From: Paenibacillus_F sp047238265
GTDB lineage: Bacteria > Bacillota > Bacilli > Paenibacillales > NBRC-103111
DNA: 64,000 nt
Reading direction: 5' to 3'
Assembly: GCF_047238265.1 (NCBI RefSeq)
Contig: NZ_JBDFMM010000001.1
Span: 1,674,001-1,738,000, forward strand
Shown: piece after piece, positions 8,268-15,766 of the stretch
Layout of the letters: the number at the start of each line of letters is the position of its first letter
Position numbering within the stretch: the first letter of the stretch is position 1
Position numbers and translations under genes: made by a program
The notes under the pieces: model-generated
Seen by the model: the letters and a program-made list of their open reading frames with translations, nothing else
Database searches by the model: none
What the model was told of the DNA's origin: nothing

Positions 8268-9110
8268 ATGACAACATGGCGGTATATGCATACGGGCAAC
8301 CGGACGGCGGCTGAAAATATGGCGATTGACGAGGCGATTCTCATCGCCCACAGCGAAGGCAGGGTCCCGCCTACGGTCCGTTTTTACGGCTGGGGGCCGG
8401 CAGCGCTCTCCATCGGTTATTTTCAGAAAGCGCGGAAGGAGATCGATCTGGACAAAGTCGCCGGCGAAGGTCTCGGATTCGTACGCCGTCCGACGGGCGG
8501 ACGGGCGGTACTTCACGACGCCGAACTTACTTACAGCATCATCGTTTCGGAGCGCTATCCGGGAATTCCGACGAGCGTAACGGAAGCATACCGTGTTCTC
8601 AGCGAAGGACTGCTGCTCGGATTCCGCAAGCTGGGGCTGGCGGCCGAGATGGTCAATCTGGCAACCGAAGAAGAGAAGCGCAAATACGAGTCGCTGGGTT
8701 CGGCGGCCTGCTTCGATTCACCTTCGTGGTACGAGCTTGTGGTGGAAGGCCGCAAAGTCGCGGGAAGCGCGCAAGTGCGGCAGAAGAATGTCGTGCTTCA
8801 GCATGGCTCCATTTTGCTGGAACTGGACGTCGAGCAGTTGTTCGGCCTGCTGCTTTTCTCCAACGAGCGGATTGCGGAGCGGATGAAGCAGAGCTTTGTG
8901 CAGAAGGCGGTAGCGATCAACGATCTGCTCCGGACTGCGGGGCTTGCCCCGGTAACGCTGGGAGACGTGGAGACCGCATTCCGCGCCGGCGTGGCCGAAG
9001 GCATGGGCATTGAGCTTGAAGACGGAGAGCTGACTCCGTACGAGCTGGAGCTTGCGCAAGAGCTTGCGCGCGATAAATACAGCACCGGCGAATGGAATCT
9101 GAAGCGGTAG
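8268..9110 (+). CDS. lipM: Octanoyl-[GcvH]:protein N-octanoyltransferase / octanoyltransferase LipM
   Basis: A member of the lipoate-protein ligase fold (280 residues, as in Bacillus LipM, formerly YqhM), which transfers octanoate from acyl carrier protein to GcvH in lipoate synthesis. Family features include the RRPTGGRAVLHD motif (73-84), the catalytic Cys148 in SAACFDSPSWYEL, and the lysine in GRKVAGSAQ. The Cys followed by FDSPSWYEL separates LipM from LplJ-type ligases. AGAAGGGAAGAGG precedes the ATG. The next gene starts 33 bases after its stop, so they are probably cotranscribed. Confidence 0.92.
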   Translation: MTTWRYMHTGNRTAAENMAIDEAILIAHSEGRVPPTVRFYGWGPAALSIGYFQKARKEIDLDKVAGEGLGFVRRPTGGRAVLHDAELTYSIIVSERYPGIPTSVTEAYRVLSEGLLLGFRKLGLAAEMVNLATEEEKRKYESLGSAACFDSPSWYELVVEGRKVAGSAQVRQKNVVLQHGSILLELDVEQLFGLLLFSNERIAERMKQSFVQKAVAINDLLRTAGLAPVTLGDVETAFRAGVAEGMGIELEDGELTPYELELAQELARDKYSTGEWNLKR

Positions 9111-9143
9111 CGGCGGTAATTTTTGTAATGAGGTGAGTGTGCG

Positions 9144-9962
9144 ATGTCGATCAAGACGATTATAAAACGGACGGGGAAGCGTCCGCATACGGCGGAAAGC
9201 CTCGCGGAGGATTTGCGAAAACTCGGTGTGAAGGAGGGGATGACCCTCCTGGTGCATTCCTCCCTAAGCTCACTCGGCTGGGTATGCGGGGGCACGCAGG
9301 CGGTCATAACCGCTCTACGTGACGCACTGGGCAAGGAGGGTACGCTGATGATGCCCACGCACAGCGGTGATTTGTCGGAGCCTTCGGCTTGGAGCAATCC
9401 GCCCGTGCCGGAGGAATGGTGGGAGGTCATCCGCAGCTCGATGCCGGCCTACAAAGCGGAAGAGACCCGCACGTATTTTATGGGAGCCGTGCCGGAAGCG
9501 TTCAGAACGTACCCGGGTGTTCTCCGCAGCAATCATCCCCAGGTTTCGTTTGCGGCGGCCGGACCGCAGGCGCAGAAGCTGACCGGGGGCCATTCCCTGG
9601 CTTACGGGCTCGGTGAGGGTTCCCCGCTTGCCCGGCTGTACGAGCTGGATGGTCATGTGCTGCTGCTGGGAGTCGGCCACGACTCCAACACGTCCATCCA
9701 TCTGGCGGAATACCGGGCGGCGTATGCTTCCAAAAAGGAAATCAAGAACGGGGCTCCCGTTCTTGATGGAGAAGGCGTCCGCCGATGGGTGGAATTTCCG
9801 GATGTCGGAATCGACTCGGACGATTTTGAGCGGGCGGGCGCGGATTTCGAAGTCGGGCACTCGCCGGTCATCCGCGGTAGAGTGGGCTCGGCCGAAGCGG
9901 CCTTGATGCCGCAGCGTCCGCTTGTCGATTATGCGGTCGCATGGCTGAGCCTTAATCGGTAG
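9144..9962 (+). CDS. AAC(3)-family N-acetyltransferase (YokD-like)
   Basis: A 272-residue member of the antibiotic_NAT family: aminoglycoside 3-N-acetyltransferases and chromosomal relatives such as YokD. Visible family blocks are VHSSLSSLGWVCGG (38-51), the GTLMMPTHSGD block, SNHPQVSFAA (around 130) and GVGHDSNTSIHLAEY with the conserved His and Glu. It would transfer acetyl from acetyl-CoA to an amine. Chromosomal Bacillales copies are often not real resistance determinants, so aminoglycoside resistance should not be assumed. It follows lipM at 33 bases with its own AGGTGAG ribosome binding site. Confidence 0.85.
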   Translation: MSIKTIIKRTGKRPHTAESLAEDLRKLGVKEGMTLLVHSSLSSLGWVCGGTQAVITALRDALGKEGTLMMPTHSGDLSEPSAWSNPPVPEEWWEVIRSSMPAYKAEETRTYFMGAVPEAFRTYPGVLRSNHPQVSFAAAGPQAQKLTGGHSLAYGLGEGSPLARLYELDGHVLLLGVGHDSNTSIHLAEYRAAYASKKEIKNGAPVLDGEGVRRWVEFPDVGIDSDDFERAGADFEVGHSPVIRGRVGSAEAALMPQRPLVDYAVAWLSLNR

Positions 9963-10158
9963 CGACAAGTGCCGCCGCCCGCTTAACGCGGAGCGACGCC
10001 GCGCTTTCGCGCTGCACGGTTACCCGGCGGGAATCGGCATTCGCGCGCCAAGGGCAGTCCCGGCAACAAGGCGGGCAGGCCGGATGCGCATCAAAGGCGC
10101 CGACCGAACCGGCGGTCTTAGCGCTGCTGCGCCGGACTCCGCTTCCCGCCAGCCGTTC

Positions 10159-10205
10159 AAAAAAGCCTCCAAACCCACTAGAGAGTGCGGTTTGGAGGCT
10201 TTTGG
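10159..10205. terminator. Bidirectional terminator between the AAC(3) gene and dat
   Basis: AAAAGCCTCCAAACC (10161-10175) pairs with GGTTTGGAGGCTTTT (10189-10203), with an inner CACT/AGTG. A-run and T-run on either side allow function in both directions. The preceding 200 bases (9963-10158) are GC-rich and hold no supported gene. Confidence 0.9.
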
Positions 10206-10218
10206 CGTCCGGGTGGTA

Positions 10219-11058
10219 TCAGCGGCTTCCGGCGGGAATCGTCGCTTCGAAGGCCTGCTGGAGCCGTCTGGTAACGGGGCCGGGCCTGCCGTCTCCGATG
10301 GGAGAGCCGTCCAGCAGAACGACCGGCATGACTTCGGAGCCCGTGCTCGTGATGAAGACTTCCTCGGCCGCTGCGAGTTCCTCGGCCGTGAAAGCTTCCT
10401 CGCGCACGGCAATGCCCAGCTCCTCGGCGAGCCGGAGAACGAGCGTGCGGGTGACGCCCCGCAGGATATGATGATCGGCGGGATGTGTTTTCACGGCACC
10501 GTCTTTAACGATCATCACGTTGGACGCGCTGGCTTCGGTGATGATGCCGCCGCGGTTGAAAATCACTTCTCCCGCTCCGCTGTCAAGAGCCTCCTGCTTC
10601 AGCAGCACGTTAGGGAGCAGGTTCAGTGATTTGATGTCGCAGCGGTGCCAGCGGATGTCTTCCCTGACGATGGCGGAGATCCCGCTTTCGAGATCTTTCA
10701 GCGGACGGTAAAACGGGGAGCACCAGCCCGTCACGACCGGTTCGGCCGCGCCCGGAAACGGGTGAGAACGGGGTGCCGGGCCGCGTGTGATCTGCACATA
10801 AGCGACTCCTTCGGGAATTCCGGCAGCCTTCACAAGCCGGTCCAGAAGCTTCTCCAGCTCTTCAAGCGGATATGGAAGTCCGATCCGGACTTCCGACATG
10901 CTGCGGCTGAAACGTTCCATATGCCCCTGAACTTCAAAAAGCCGTCCCTCGTAAATACGGAATACTTCGTAGACTCCATCCCCGAAGTAATAACCCCGGT
11001 CCAGGGGAGAAATCCGGACTTCTTCGTCCGGTACAAGCTGATTTCCGAAAAGCATCAT
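10219..11058 (-). CDS. dat: D-amino acid aminotransferase
   Basis: A class IV PLP aminotransferase of 279 residues that interconverts D-alanine and D-glutamate with the 2-oxo acids, feeding peptidoglycan precursors. Evidence: the N-terminal DRGYYFGDGVYEVFR block, the PLP lysine Lys143 in CDIKSLNLLPNV, the EVIFNRGGIITEASASNV block with the PLP-contacting Glu, and the C-terminal FITSTGSEVMPV. Length and motifs fit Bacillus Dat rather than branched-chain aminotransferase. AAAGGAG lies ten bases before the first of two tandem ATGs. Monocistronic by its neighbours. Confidence 0.92.
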   Translation of the reverse strand: MMLFGNQLVPDEEVRISPLDRGYYFGDGVYEVFRIYEGRLFEVQGHMERFSRSMSEVRIGLPYPLEELEKLLDRLVKAAGIPEGVAYVQITRGPAPRSHPFPGAAEPVVTGWCSPFYRPLKDLESGISAIVREDIRWHRCDIKSLNLLPNVLLKQEALDSGAGEVIFNRGGIITEASASNVMIVKDGAVKTHPADHHILRGVTRTLVLRLAEELGIAVREEAFTAEELAAAEEVFITSTGSEVMPVVLLDGSPIGDGRPGPVTRRLQQAFEATIPAGSR

Positions 11059-11464
11059 CGGGTATGATCTCCTTTAAGTCATCTTTCTAACGCCAGAATA
11101 TGCGTAGAGCGCTGTTGTGGCCGGGTCGTGCGCCTGTTGGTTGAGCTTATGTACGGATAATACGAAAAATTACCCAACTGGCGAACGTCCGTTTCTTTTT
11201 TCGGCGGATCTGTTTATAGTATATAGGGGAAAGAATACCTTACACAATAACAAGCCGTTGGTCTGTATGCACGGAAACCGGCAGGAACACATTTTCATAA
11301 GGGTTGTCGGTTAAGCGCTGGGACTCGTACTTTTTTCGCTTCAAATTGTCGAAAAATGTCGTTTTTTATAAAACTACCGCGAACGAAATAAAGAGCAAGG
11401 CGAAGAAAAAGCGAGAAAACAAGCTCATGGATTTTATTATCCCGTTGAATTCATTCGTAGTTTA

Positions 11465-11494
11465 TTCGTAACACAATATCTAGTGTTGTATAAT
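11465..11494 (+). promoter_or_regulatory. Probable nrdJ promoter
   Basis: A consensus -10 TATAAT at 11489-11494 lies between the two NrdR boxes. The best -35 at 18-bp spacing is TTCGTA (11465-11470), which is poor, so expression may need help. The rest of 11059-11464 shows no gene; it must also hold the dat promoter. Confidence 0.6.
11471..11486. promoter_or_regulatory. NrdR box 1
   Basis: The 16-bp dyad ACACAATATCTAGTGT closely matches the bacterial NrdR box consensus. NrdR is the ATP/dATP-sensing repressor of ribonucleotide reductase genes. This box covers the -35/-10 spacer of the nrdJ promoter. Confidence 0.88.
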
Positions 11495-11503
11495 CTTTTA
11501 AGG

Positions 11504-11519
11504 ACACTATATATAGTGC
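11504..11519. promoter_or_regulatory. NrdR box 2
   Basis: ACACTATATATAGTGC, a second NrdR-type dyad 33 bp downstream of the first (about three helical turns), the arrangement typical of NrdR-controlled promoters. It lies just downstream of the -10 box and so covers the likely start of transcription. Confidence 0.88.
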
Positions 11520-11597
11520 TTACGTACATACCGCGAATTACGCGCAGTGGTGCGGGTTCCCGGTGCAGGTACATTGATTTGGGAGGGTGTTGCCGTT

Positions 11598-14222
11598 TTG
11601 AAGACGATGCAGCGGAAAAGTTTGGAAGGTTTGAGCGAGAAAATCTTTTTGGATCGTTACGCGTTAAAAGATGCGGACACGAACAATACGAAAGTCGGAG
11701 ACGTGGTGCTTGTCCTGACCAAGGACGACCCGAAATTTCCGGCCAAGGAAGTCGGGGAAATCACGGCACGCGATGGACGTAATGTGACCGTTAAGCTGCG
11801 CAGCGGTGAAACGATCGAGTCGAACATCGACAGATTAACTCTTAATATAGAAAAAACGCCGGATGAGCTGTGGGACCGCCTGGCCAAGGCGATGGCTTCC
11901 GTAGAAGCGACACCGGAAAAACAGAAGGAATGGACGGAAAAATTCCGTTACATCCTGGACGATTGGAAGCTTGTTCCCGGCGGCCGTATCGCGGCAGGCG
12001 CGGATGCCAGCGACGAGTTGACGCTGTTCAACTGCTATGTCATTCCGTCTCCGCATGACAGCCGCGGCGGCATTATGGCGACTTTGTCCGAGATGACGGA
12101 AATTATGTCCCGCGGCGGCGGCGTCGGTATTAACCTGTCGTCTCTTCGTCCGCGTCGCGCGATCGTCAAAGGCGTGAATGGTTCTTCCAGCGGCTCCGTA
12201 TCATGGGGAGGCCTTTTCAGCTATACGACCGGTCTGATCGAGCAGGGCGGCAGCCGCCGCGGTGCCCTGATGCTTATGATCAACGACTGGCATCCGGATC
12301 TGCTTGATTTTATCACCGTTAAATCGACGATGGGCCAGATTACGAACGCCAATCTTTCCGTTTGCGTTAGCAACGGTTTCATGAAAGCCGTAAAAGAGGA
12401 CCTGGATTGGGATCTCGTGTTCCCGGATACGACAGATCCGGAATACGATGAAGTTTGGAACGGCGATCTCAATGAGTGGAAAAAACTCGGAAAAGCCGTA
12501 AAAGTGTACCGTACCGTAAAAGCCCGCGAAGTCTGGCACACGATCATCGAATCCGCATGGCGTTCCGCGGAGCCGGGCGTCGTGTTTATGGAGTACTACA
12601 ATCAGATGTCCAACAGCTGGTACTTCAACCCGATCATTTGTACCAATCCTTGCGGAGAGCAGGGGCTTCCGGCCTGGGGCGTATGCAACTTGTCCGCCGT
12701 TAACCTGTCCAAGTTTTACGACGAGGAGAATGACGATGTCGCTTGGGACGAGCTGGGCAAAACCGTCCGTTATTCCACCCGTTTTCTGGACAACGTCATC
12801 GACAAGACGCCTTACCACTTCGAGGAAAACCGTGAGAACCAGCAGGGCGAACGCCGTGTCGGGCTCGGAACGATGGGCTTGGCCGAGCTGATGATCAAGC
12901 TGCGCATCCGTTACGGCAGCCCGGAATCTCTCGAGTTCCTGGATAAAATCTACGGCTTTATGGCACGCGAAGCATACCTGGCTTCCTCTGAAATTGCGGG
13001 GGAGAAGGGCTCTTTCAAACACTTCGACACCGAGAAATTCCTGCAGAGCGGTTTTATGAAGAACATGCATGAGGTTTATCCGGAAGTGACGGAATCCGTC
13101 CGCAAAAACGGCATGCGCAACGTGACCGTTATTACGCAGGCGCCGACGGGAAGCACGGGAACGATGGTGGGAACATCCACCGGTATCGAGCCTTATTTTG
13201 CCTTCGAATATTTCCGCCAAAGCCGCCTCGGCTACGATAAGCAGTTCGTGCCGATTGCGCAGGAATGGAAGGACGCCAACAAGGATCAGGACTTGCCCGA
13301 TTATTTCGTGACCTCCATGACGTTGTCCGCCGAGGATCATATCCGCGTTCAAGCCGCTATCCAGCGCTGGGTAGACAGCTCCATCTCCAAGACGGCGAAC
13401 TGTCCGGCCGATTTCACGGTTGAAGAAACCGAGCGGCTGTACGAGCTTGCGTTCGATCTGGGGTGCAAGGGCGTGACCATCTACCGCGACGGCAGCCGTG
13501 ACGTACAGGTACTCAGCACGGGAGCGGACAAGGATAAGAAGGACCAGACGAAGGCCGAAGCGGCCGTTCCTGCTCCTGAAGTGCCGATCGAGACTCCTCC
13601 GGCCGTGGCAATTGCCCAGGAACCGTCAGTCGTTCAGACCGATGCTCTTTCCGGCAACGTCTTCGATAAAGAATATAAACGCCGTCCGCAAATTTTGCGC
13701 GGCGCGACCTATAAAATCAACACGCCGTTCGGTATGGCGTATATTACGATCAACGACATGAACGGCTCGCCGAGCGAAATTTTCTTGAACGTGGGAAAAG
13801 CGGGCTCCGACGTCTTCGCCATGGCGGAAGCGCTCGGCCGCGTCTGTTCCTTGTTCCTGCGCTACGGCGACCACGGGAACAAAGTGAACCTGCTGATCAA
13901 GCATCTCAAAGGCATCGGCGGTTCGGGTGCCATCGGCTTCGGCGCCAACCGCGTCGAGTCCATCGCCGATGCGGTCGCCAAAGCGCTGGAAATGCATGAG
14001 GAAGCGATGGCCGGCGAAACGGGAGCGGAGGCTTACGTGACGGCCACGAAAGAAGTCATGCATGAAGAGCCTGCTGCTCTTAGTCATGCTGCGCCTTCCG
14101 CGGGTGCCGCGCCCGCCGGGCTGACGTCGCTTGACCTGTGCCCGTCCTGCGGTTCCGCCTCGCTCGTGAACAGCGAAGGCTGCAAAAACTGCACGAACTG
14201 TGGATACAGCCGCTGCTCGTAA
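11598..14222 (+). CDS. nrdJ: Adenosylcobalamin-dependent ribonucleotide reductase (class II)
   Basis: Reduces ribonucleotides to deoxyribonucleotides using coenzyme B12 in place of a radical-generating subunit, so it works with or without oxygen. An 874-residue protein: N-terminal domain, then the catalytic barrel with the Cys of LFNCYVIPS (about 146), the NPCGEQ substrate/radical loop (about 350), and a C-terminal tail with CPSCG and CTNCGYSRC cysteine pairs (about 848-873) that bind zinc or relay electrons. The start is TTG 11598, eight bases after GGGAGGGTG; earlier in-frame starts fall between operators and ribosome binding site. Two NrdR boxes precede it, and a strong terminator follows. 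Confidence 0.95.
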   Translation: MKTMQRKSLEGLSEKIFLDRYALKDADTNNTKVGDVVLVLTKDDPKFPAKEVGEITARDGRNVTVKLRSGETIESNIDRLTLNIEKTPDELWDRLAKAMASVEATPEKQKEWTEKFRYILDDWKLVPGGRIAAGADASDELTLFNCYVIPSPHDSRGGIMATLSEMTEIMSRGGGVGINLSSLRPRRAIVKGVNGSSSGSVSWGGLFSYTTGLIEQGGSRRGALMLMINDWHPDLLDFITVKSTMGQITNANLSVCVSNGFMKAVKEDLDWDLVFPDTTDPEYDEVWNGDLNEWKKLGKAVKVYRTVKAREVWHTIIESAWRSAEPGVVFMEYYNQMSNSWYFNPIICTNPCGEQGLPAWGVCNLSAVNLSKFYDEENDDVAWDELGKTVRYSTRFLDNVIDKTPYHFEENRENQQGERRVGLGTMGLAELMIKLRIRYGSPESLEFLDKIYGFMAREAYLASSEIAGEKGSFKHFDTEKFLQSGFMKNMHEVYPEVTESVRKNGMRNVTVITQAPTGSTGTMVGTSTGIEPYFAFEYFRQSRLGYDKQFVPIAQEWKDANKDQDLPDYFVTSMTLSAEDHIRVQAAIQRWVDSSISKTANCPADFTVEETERLYELAFDLGCKGVTIYRDGSRDVQVLSTGADKDKKDQTKAEAAVPAPEVPIETPPAVAIAQEPSVVQTDALSGNVFDKEYKRRPQILRGATYKINTPFGMAYITINDMNGSPSEIFLNVGKAGSDVFAMAEALGRVCSLFLRYGDHGNKVNLLIKHLKGIGGSGAIGFGANRVESIADAVAKALEMHEEAMAGETGAEAYVTATKEVMHEEPAALSHAAPSAGAAPAGLTSLDLCPSCGSASLVNSEGCKNCTNCGYSRCS

Positions 14223-14281
14223 AAATCATACTTGTAGGCGGGGCTGCTTTATTATTGCATTTTGCCCCCGCTACTCTCTCG

Positions 14282-14320
14282 GGAATACTTGAAGCCTCGG
14301 CTCAAGTATTCCTTTTTTAT
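14282..14320 (+). terminator. Terminator of nrdJ
   Basis: GGAATACTTGA (14282-14292), loop, TCAAGTATTCC (14302-14312), then TTTTTTAT: a perfect 11-bp stem. Confidence 0.93.
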
Positions 14321-14399
14321 CGTCCAAACGCGTACTATTATTGGCAGACTCTACTTTTCCTGGTTTAATATCTCGAATTTTAGTCCCAAAATTCGATGA

Positions 14400-14615
14400 T
14401 CATATGATCACATCTCTTACAATCACTGATTTCATGGGAGGGGAATGCGGCAATACGTATTCTCCTCGTTCATGCAATATCAAACGCAGTCTCGCAGAAG
14501 CAATGTCTATAGACCAAGGTACATATTTACCGGCAAATTGAACAATATATAGCTGCAGACCCGGTACGTGCATGAAGGCGAGAGTTGGATTTTTTATTGG
14601 AACATTTCCCTCCAA
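14400..14615 (-). CDS. Possible small or remnant gene of unknown origin
   Basis: A 71-codon minus-strand frame with protein-like composition (for example GLQLYIVQFAGKYVPWSIDIASARL), starting at TTG 14615 without a clear ribosome binding site. No family recognised. It lies in the 550-base gap between nrdJ and the aldo/keto reductase. It could be the fragment of a lost gene or a chance frame. Confidence 0.2.
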   Translation of the reverse strand: MEGNVPIKNPTLAFMHVPGLQLYIVQFAGKYVPWSIDIASARLRLILHERGEYVLPHSPPMKSVIVRDVII

Positions 14616-14670
14616 ATGGAATTGCCGGAAATTGAATAGGAAAGGGAACTTTTAAGTACCTATAGCACAA

Positions 14671-14686
14671 AAAAGTACGTACTTTT
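14671..14686. promoter_or_regulatory. Palindrome upstream of the aldo/keto reductase (candidate operator)
   Basis: AAAAGTACGTACTTTT is a perfect 16-bp palindrome about 90 bases before the reductase start, with another AAGTAC half-site at 14654-14659. A candidate -10 (CATAAT at about 14706) lies downstream. The AGTAC/GTACT pattern resembles operators of redox-sensing HxlR/MarR-type repressors in Bacillales, but no such regulator lies nearby. Confidence 0.4.
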
Positions 14687-14776
14687 CTTTTGGGCTAGCC
14701 TGTAACATAATAGGTTTTGCCGGCAAGGAGAGACAAAATTTTAATAGATAAATAACTCGGTTTAGGAGGGATTTTA

Positions 14777-15619
14777 ATGATAAAGAATTTACAAGATACA
14801 GTGACTCTGCACAATGGTGTAAACATGCCGGGATTCGGCCTTGGAGTATTTAAAGTAGAAGAAGGTCCGGAGCTCGTAAATGCTGTCAAAACAGCTATCA
14901 AGCATGGTTACCGGAGTATCGATACGGCAGCGATTTATGGAAATGAAGAAGGAGTAGGTCAAGGTATCCGTGAAGGATTACAAGAAGCAGGTATCTCAAG
15001 AGAAGAGGTATTTGTCACGTCAAAAGTATGGAATGCTGATCTCGGATATGATTCGACAATTGCGGCTTACGAAACAAGCCTAAAAAAACTCGGGTTGGAG
15101 TATTTGGATCTGTATCTAATTCATTGGCCAGTGGAAGGTAAATACAAAGAAGCATGGCGTGCGTTAGAAACCCTTTATAAAGAAGGCCGGGTAAAAGCGA
15201 TCGGGGTAAGTAATTTCCAAATTCACCATCTTGAGAACTTGTTGAAAGACGCAGAAATTAAACCGGTTATCAACCAGGTGGAATGTCATCCGCGTTTAAC
15301 CCAAAAAGAGCTTGGGACGTTTTGTGAAAAACATGGCATTCAATTGGAAGCTTGGTCTCCGTTAATGCAAGGCGAACTCTTAGACAATGAAGTTTTGACT
15401 ACCCTTGCTGCCAAATACAATAAATCCGTAGCCCAAGTGATTTTACGCTGGGATGTACAGAACGGTATTATTACGATTCCAAAATCAACCAAAGAGCATC
15501 GTATTGTAGAAAATGCCGCCATCTTTGATTTTGAACTGAGCACGGAAGATATGAAACTTATTGATGAATTGAATCAAAATCACCGTGTAGGTCCAGACCC
15601 GGACAATTTTGATTTTTAA
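14777..15619 (+). CDS. Aldo/keto reductase (YvgN-like)
   Basis: A 280-residue NADPH-dependent reductase of the AKR5-type group, similar to Bacillus YvgN (glyoxal/methylglyoxal reductase). The catalytic tetrad is visible: Asp in YRSIDTAAIYGNE, Tyr in the same motif, Lys in VTSKVW and His in LIHWPVEG. The NADPH-binding IPKSTKEHRI motif is near the C-terminus. AGGAGG precedes the ATG. The coding sequence is noticeably more AT-rich than nrdJ or lipM. A likely role is detoxifying reactive aldehydes; the palindrome upstream hints at stress regulation. Confidence 0.88.
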   Translation: MIKNLQDTVTLHNGVNMPGFGLGVFKVEEGPELVNAVKTAIKHGYRSIDTAAIYGNEEGVGQGIREGLQEAGISREEVFVTSKVWNADLGYDSTIAAYETSLKKLGLEYLDLYLIHWPVEGKYKEAWRALETLYKEGRVKAIGVSNFQIHHLENLLKDAEIKPVINQVECHPRLTQKELGTFCEKHGIQLEAWSPLMQGELLDNEVLTTLAAKYNKSVAQVILRWDVQNGIITIPKSTKEHRIVENAAIFDFELSTEDMKLIDELNQNHRVGPDPDNFDF

Positions 15620-15678
15620 TAAAGAAAAACTTGTTAAAAATGTAGGATCAAGACTCGTTAAAGGAAAATGAAAAAAGC

Positions 15679-15718
15679 CAAGCTGGCGTCGATACTTCAT
15701 CGGCGTCAGCTTGTTTTA
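15679..15718. terminator. Terminator between the aldo/keto reductase and the LRR gene
   Basis: CAAGCTGGCG (15679-15688) pairs with CGTCAGCTTG (15704-15713) and is followed by TTTT; on the other strand it is followed by a T-run (AAAAAAG on the plus strand), so it can serve both convergent genes. Confidence 0.8.
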
Positions 15719-15766
15719 GTTTACCTATGGACGAGGATGTTTAAAAATTTTTGTTTCTTAACCAGC

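Noticed and set aside
9144..9962. Acquired aminoglycoside-resistance gene
   Set aside because: Family match is clear, but the gene sits in a housekeeping context with matching base composition and no mobile element, so it is probably a native YokD-like acetyltransferase.
11059..11598. Cobalamin riboswitch in front of nrdJ
   Set aside because: No B12-box or matching core; the regulatory signal found is two NrdR boxes.
12201..13352. 383-codon minus-strand frame inside nrdJ
   Set aside because: Antisense shadow of a well-conserved enzyme.
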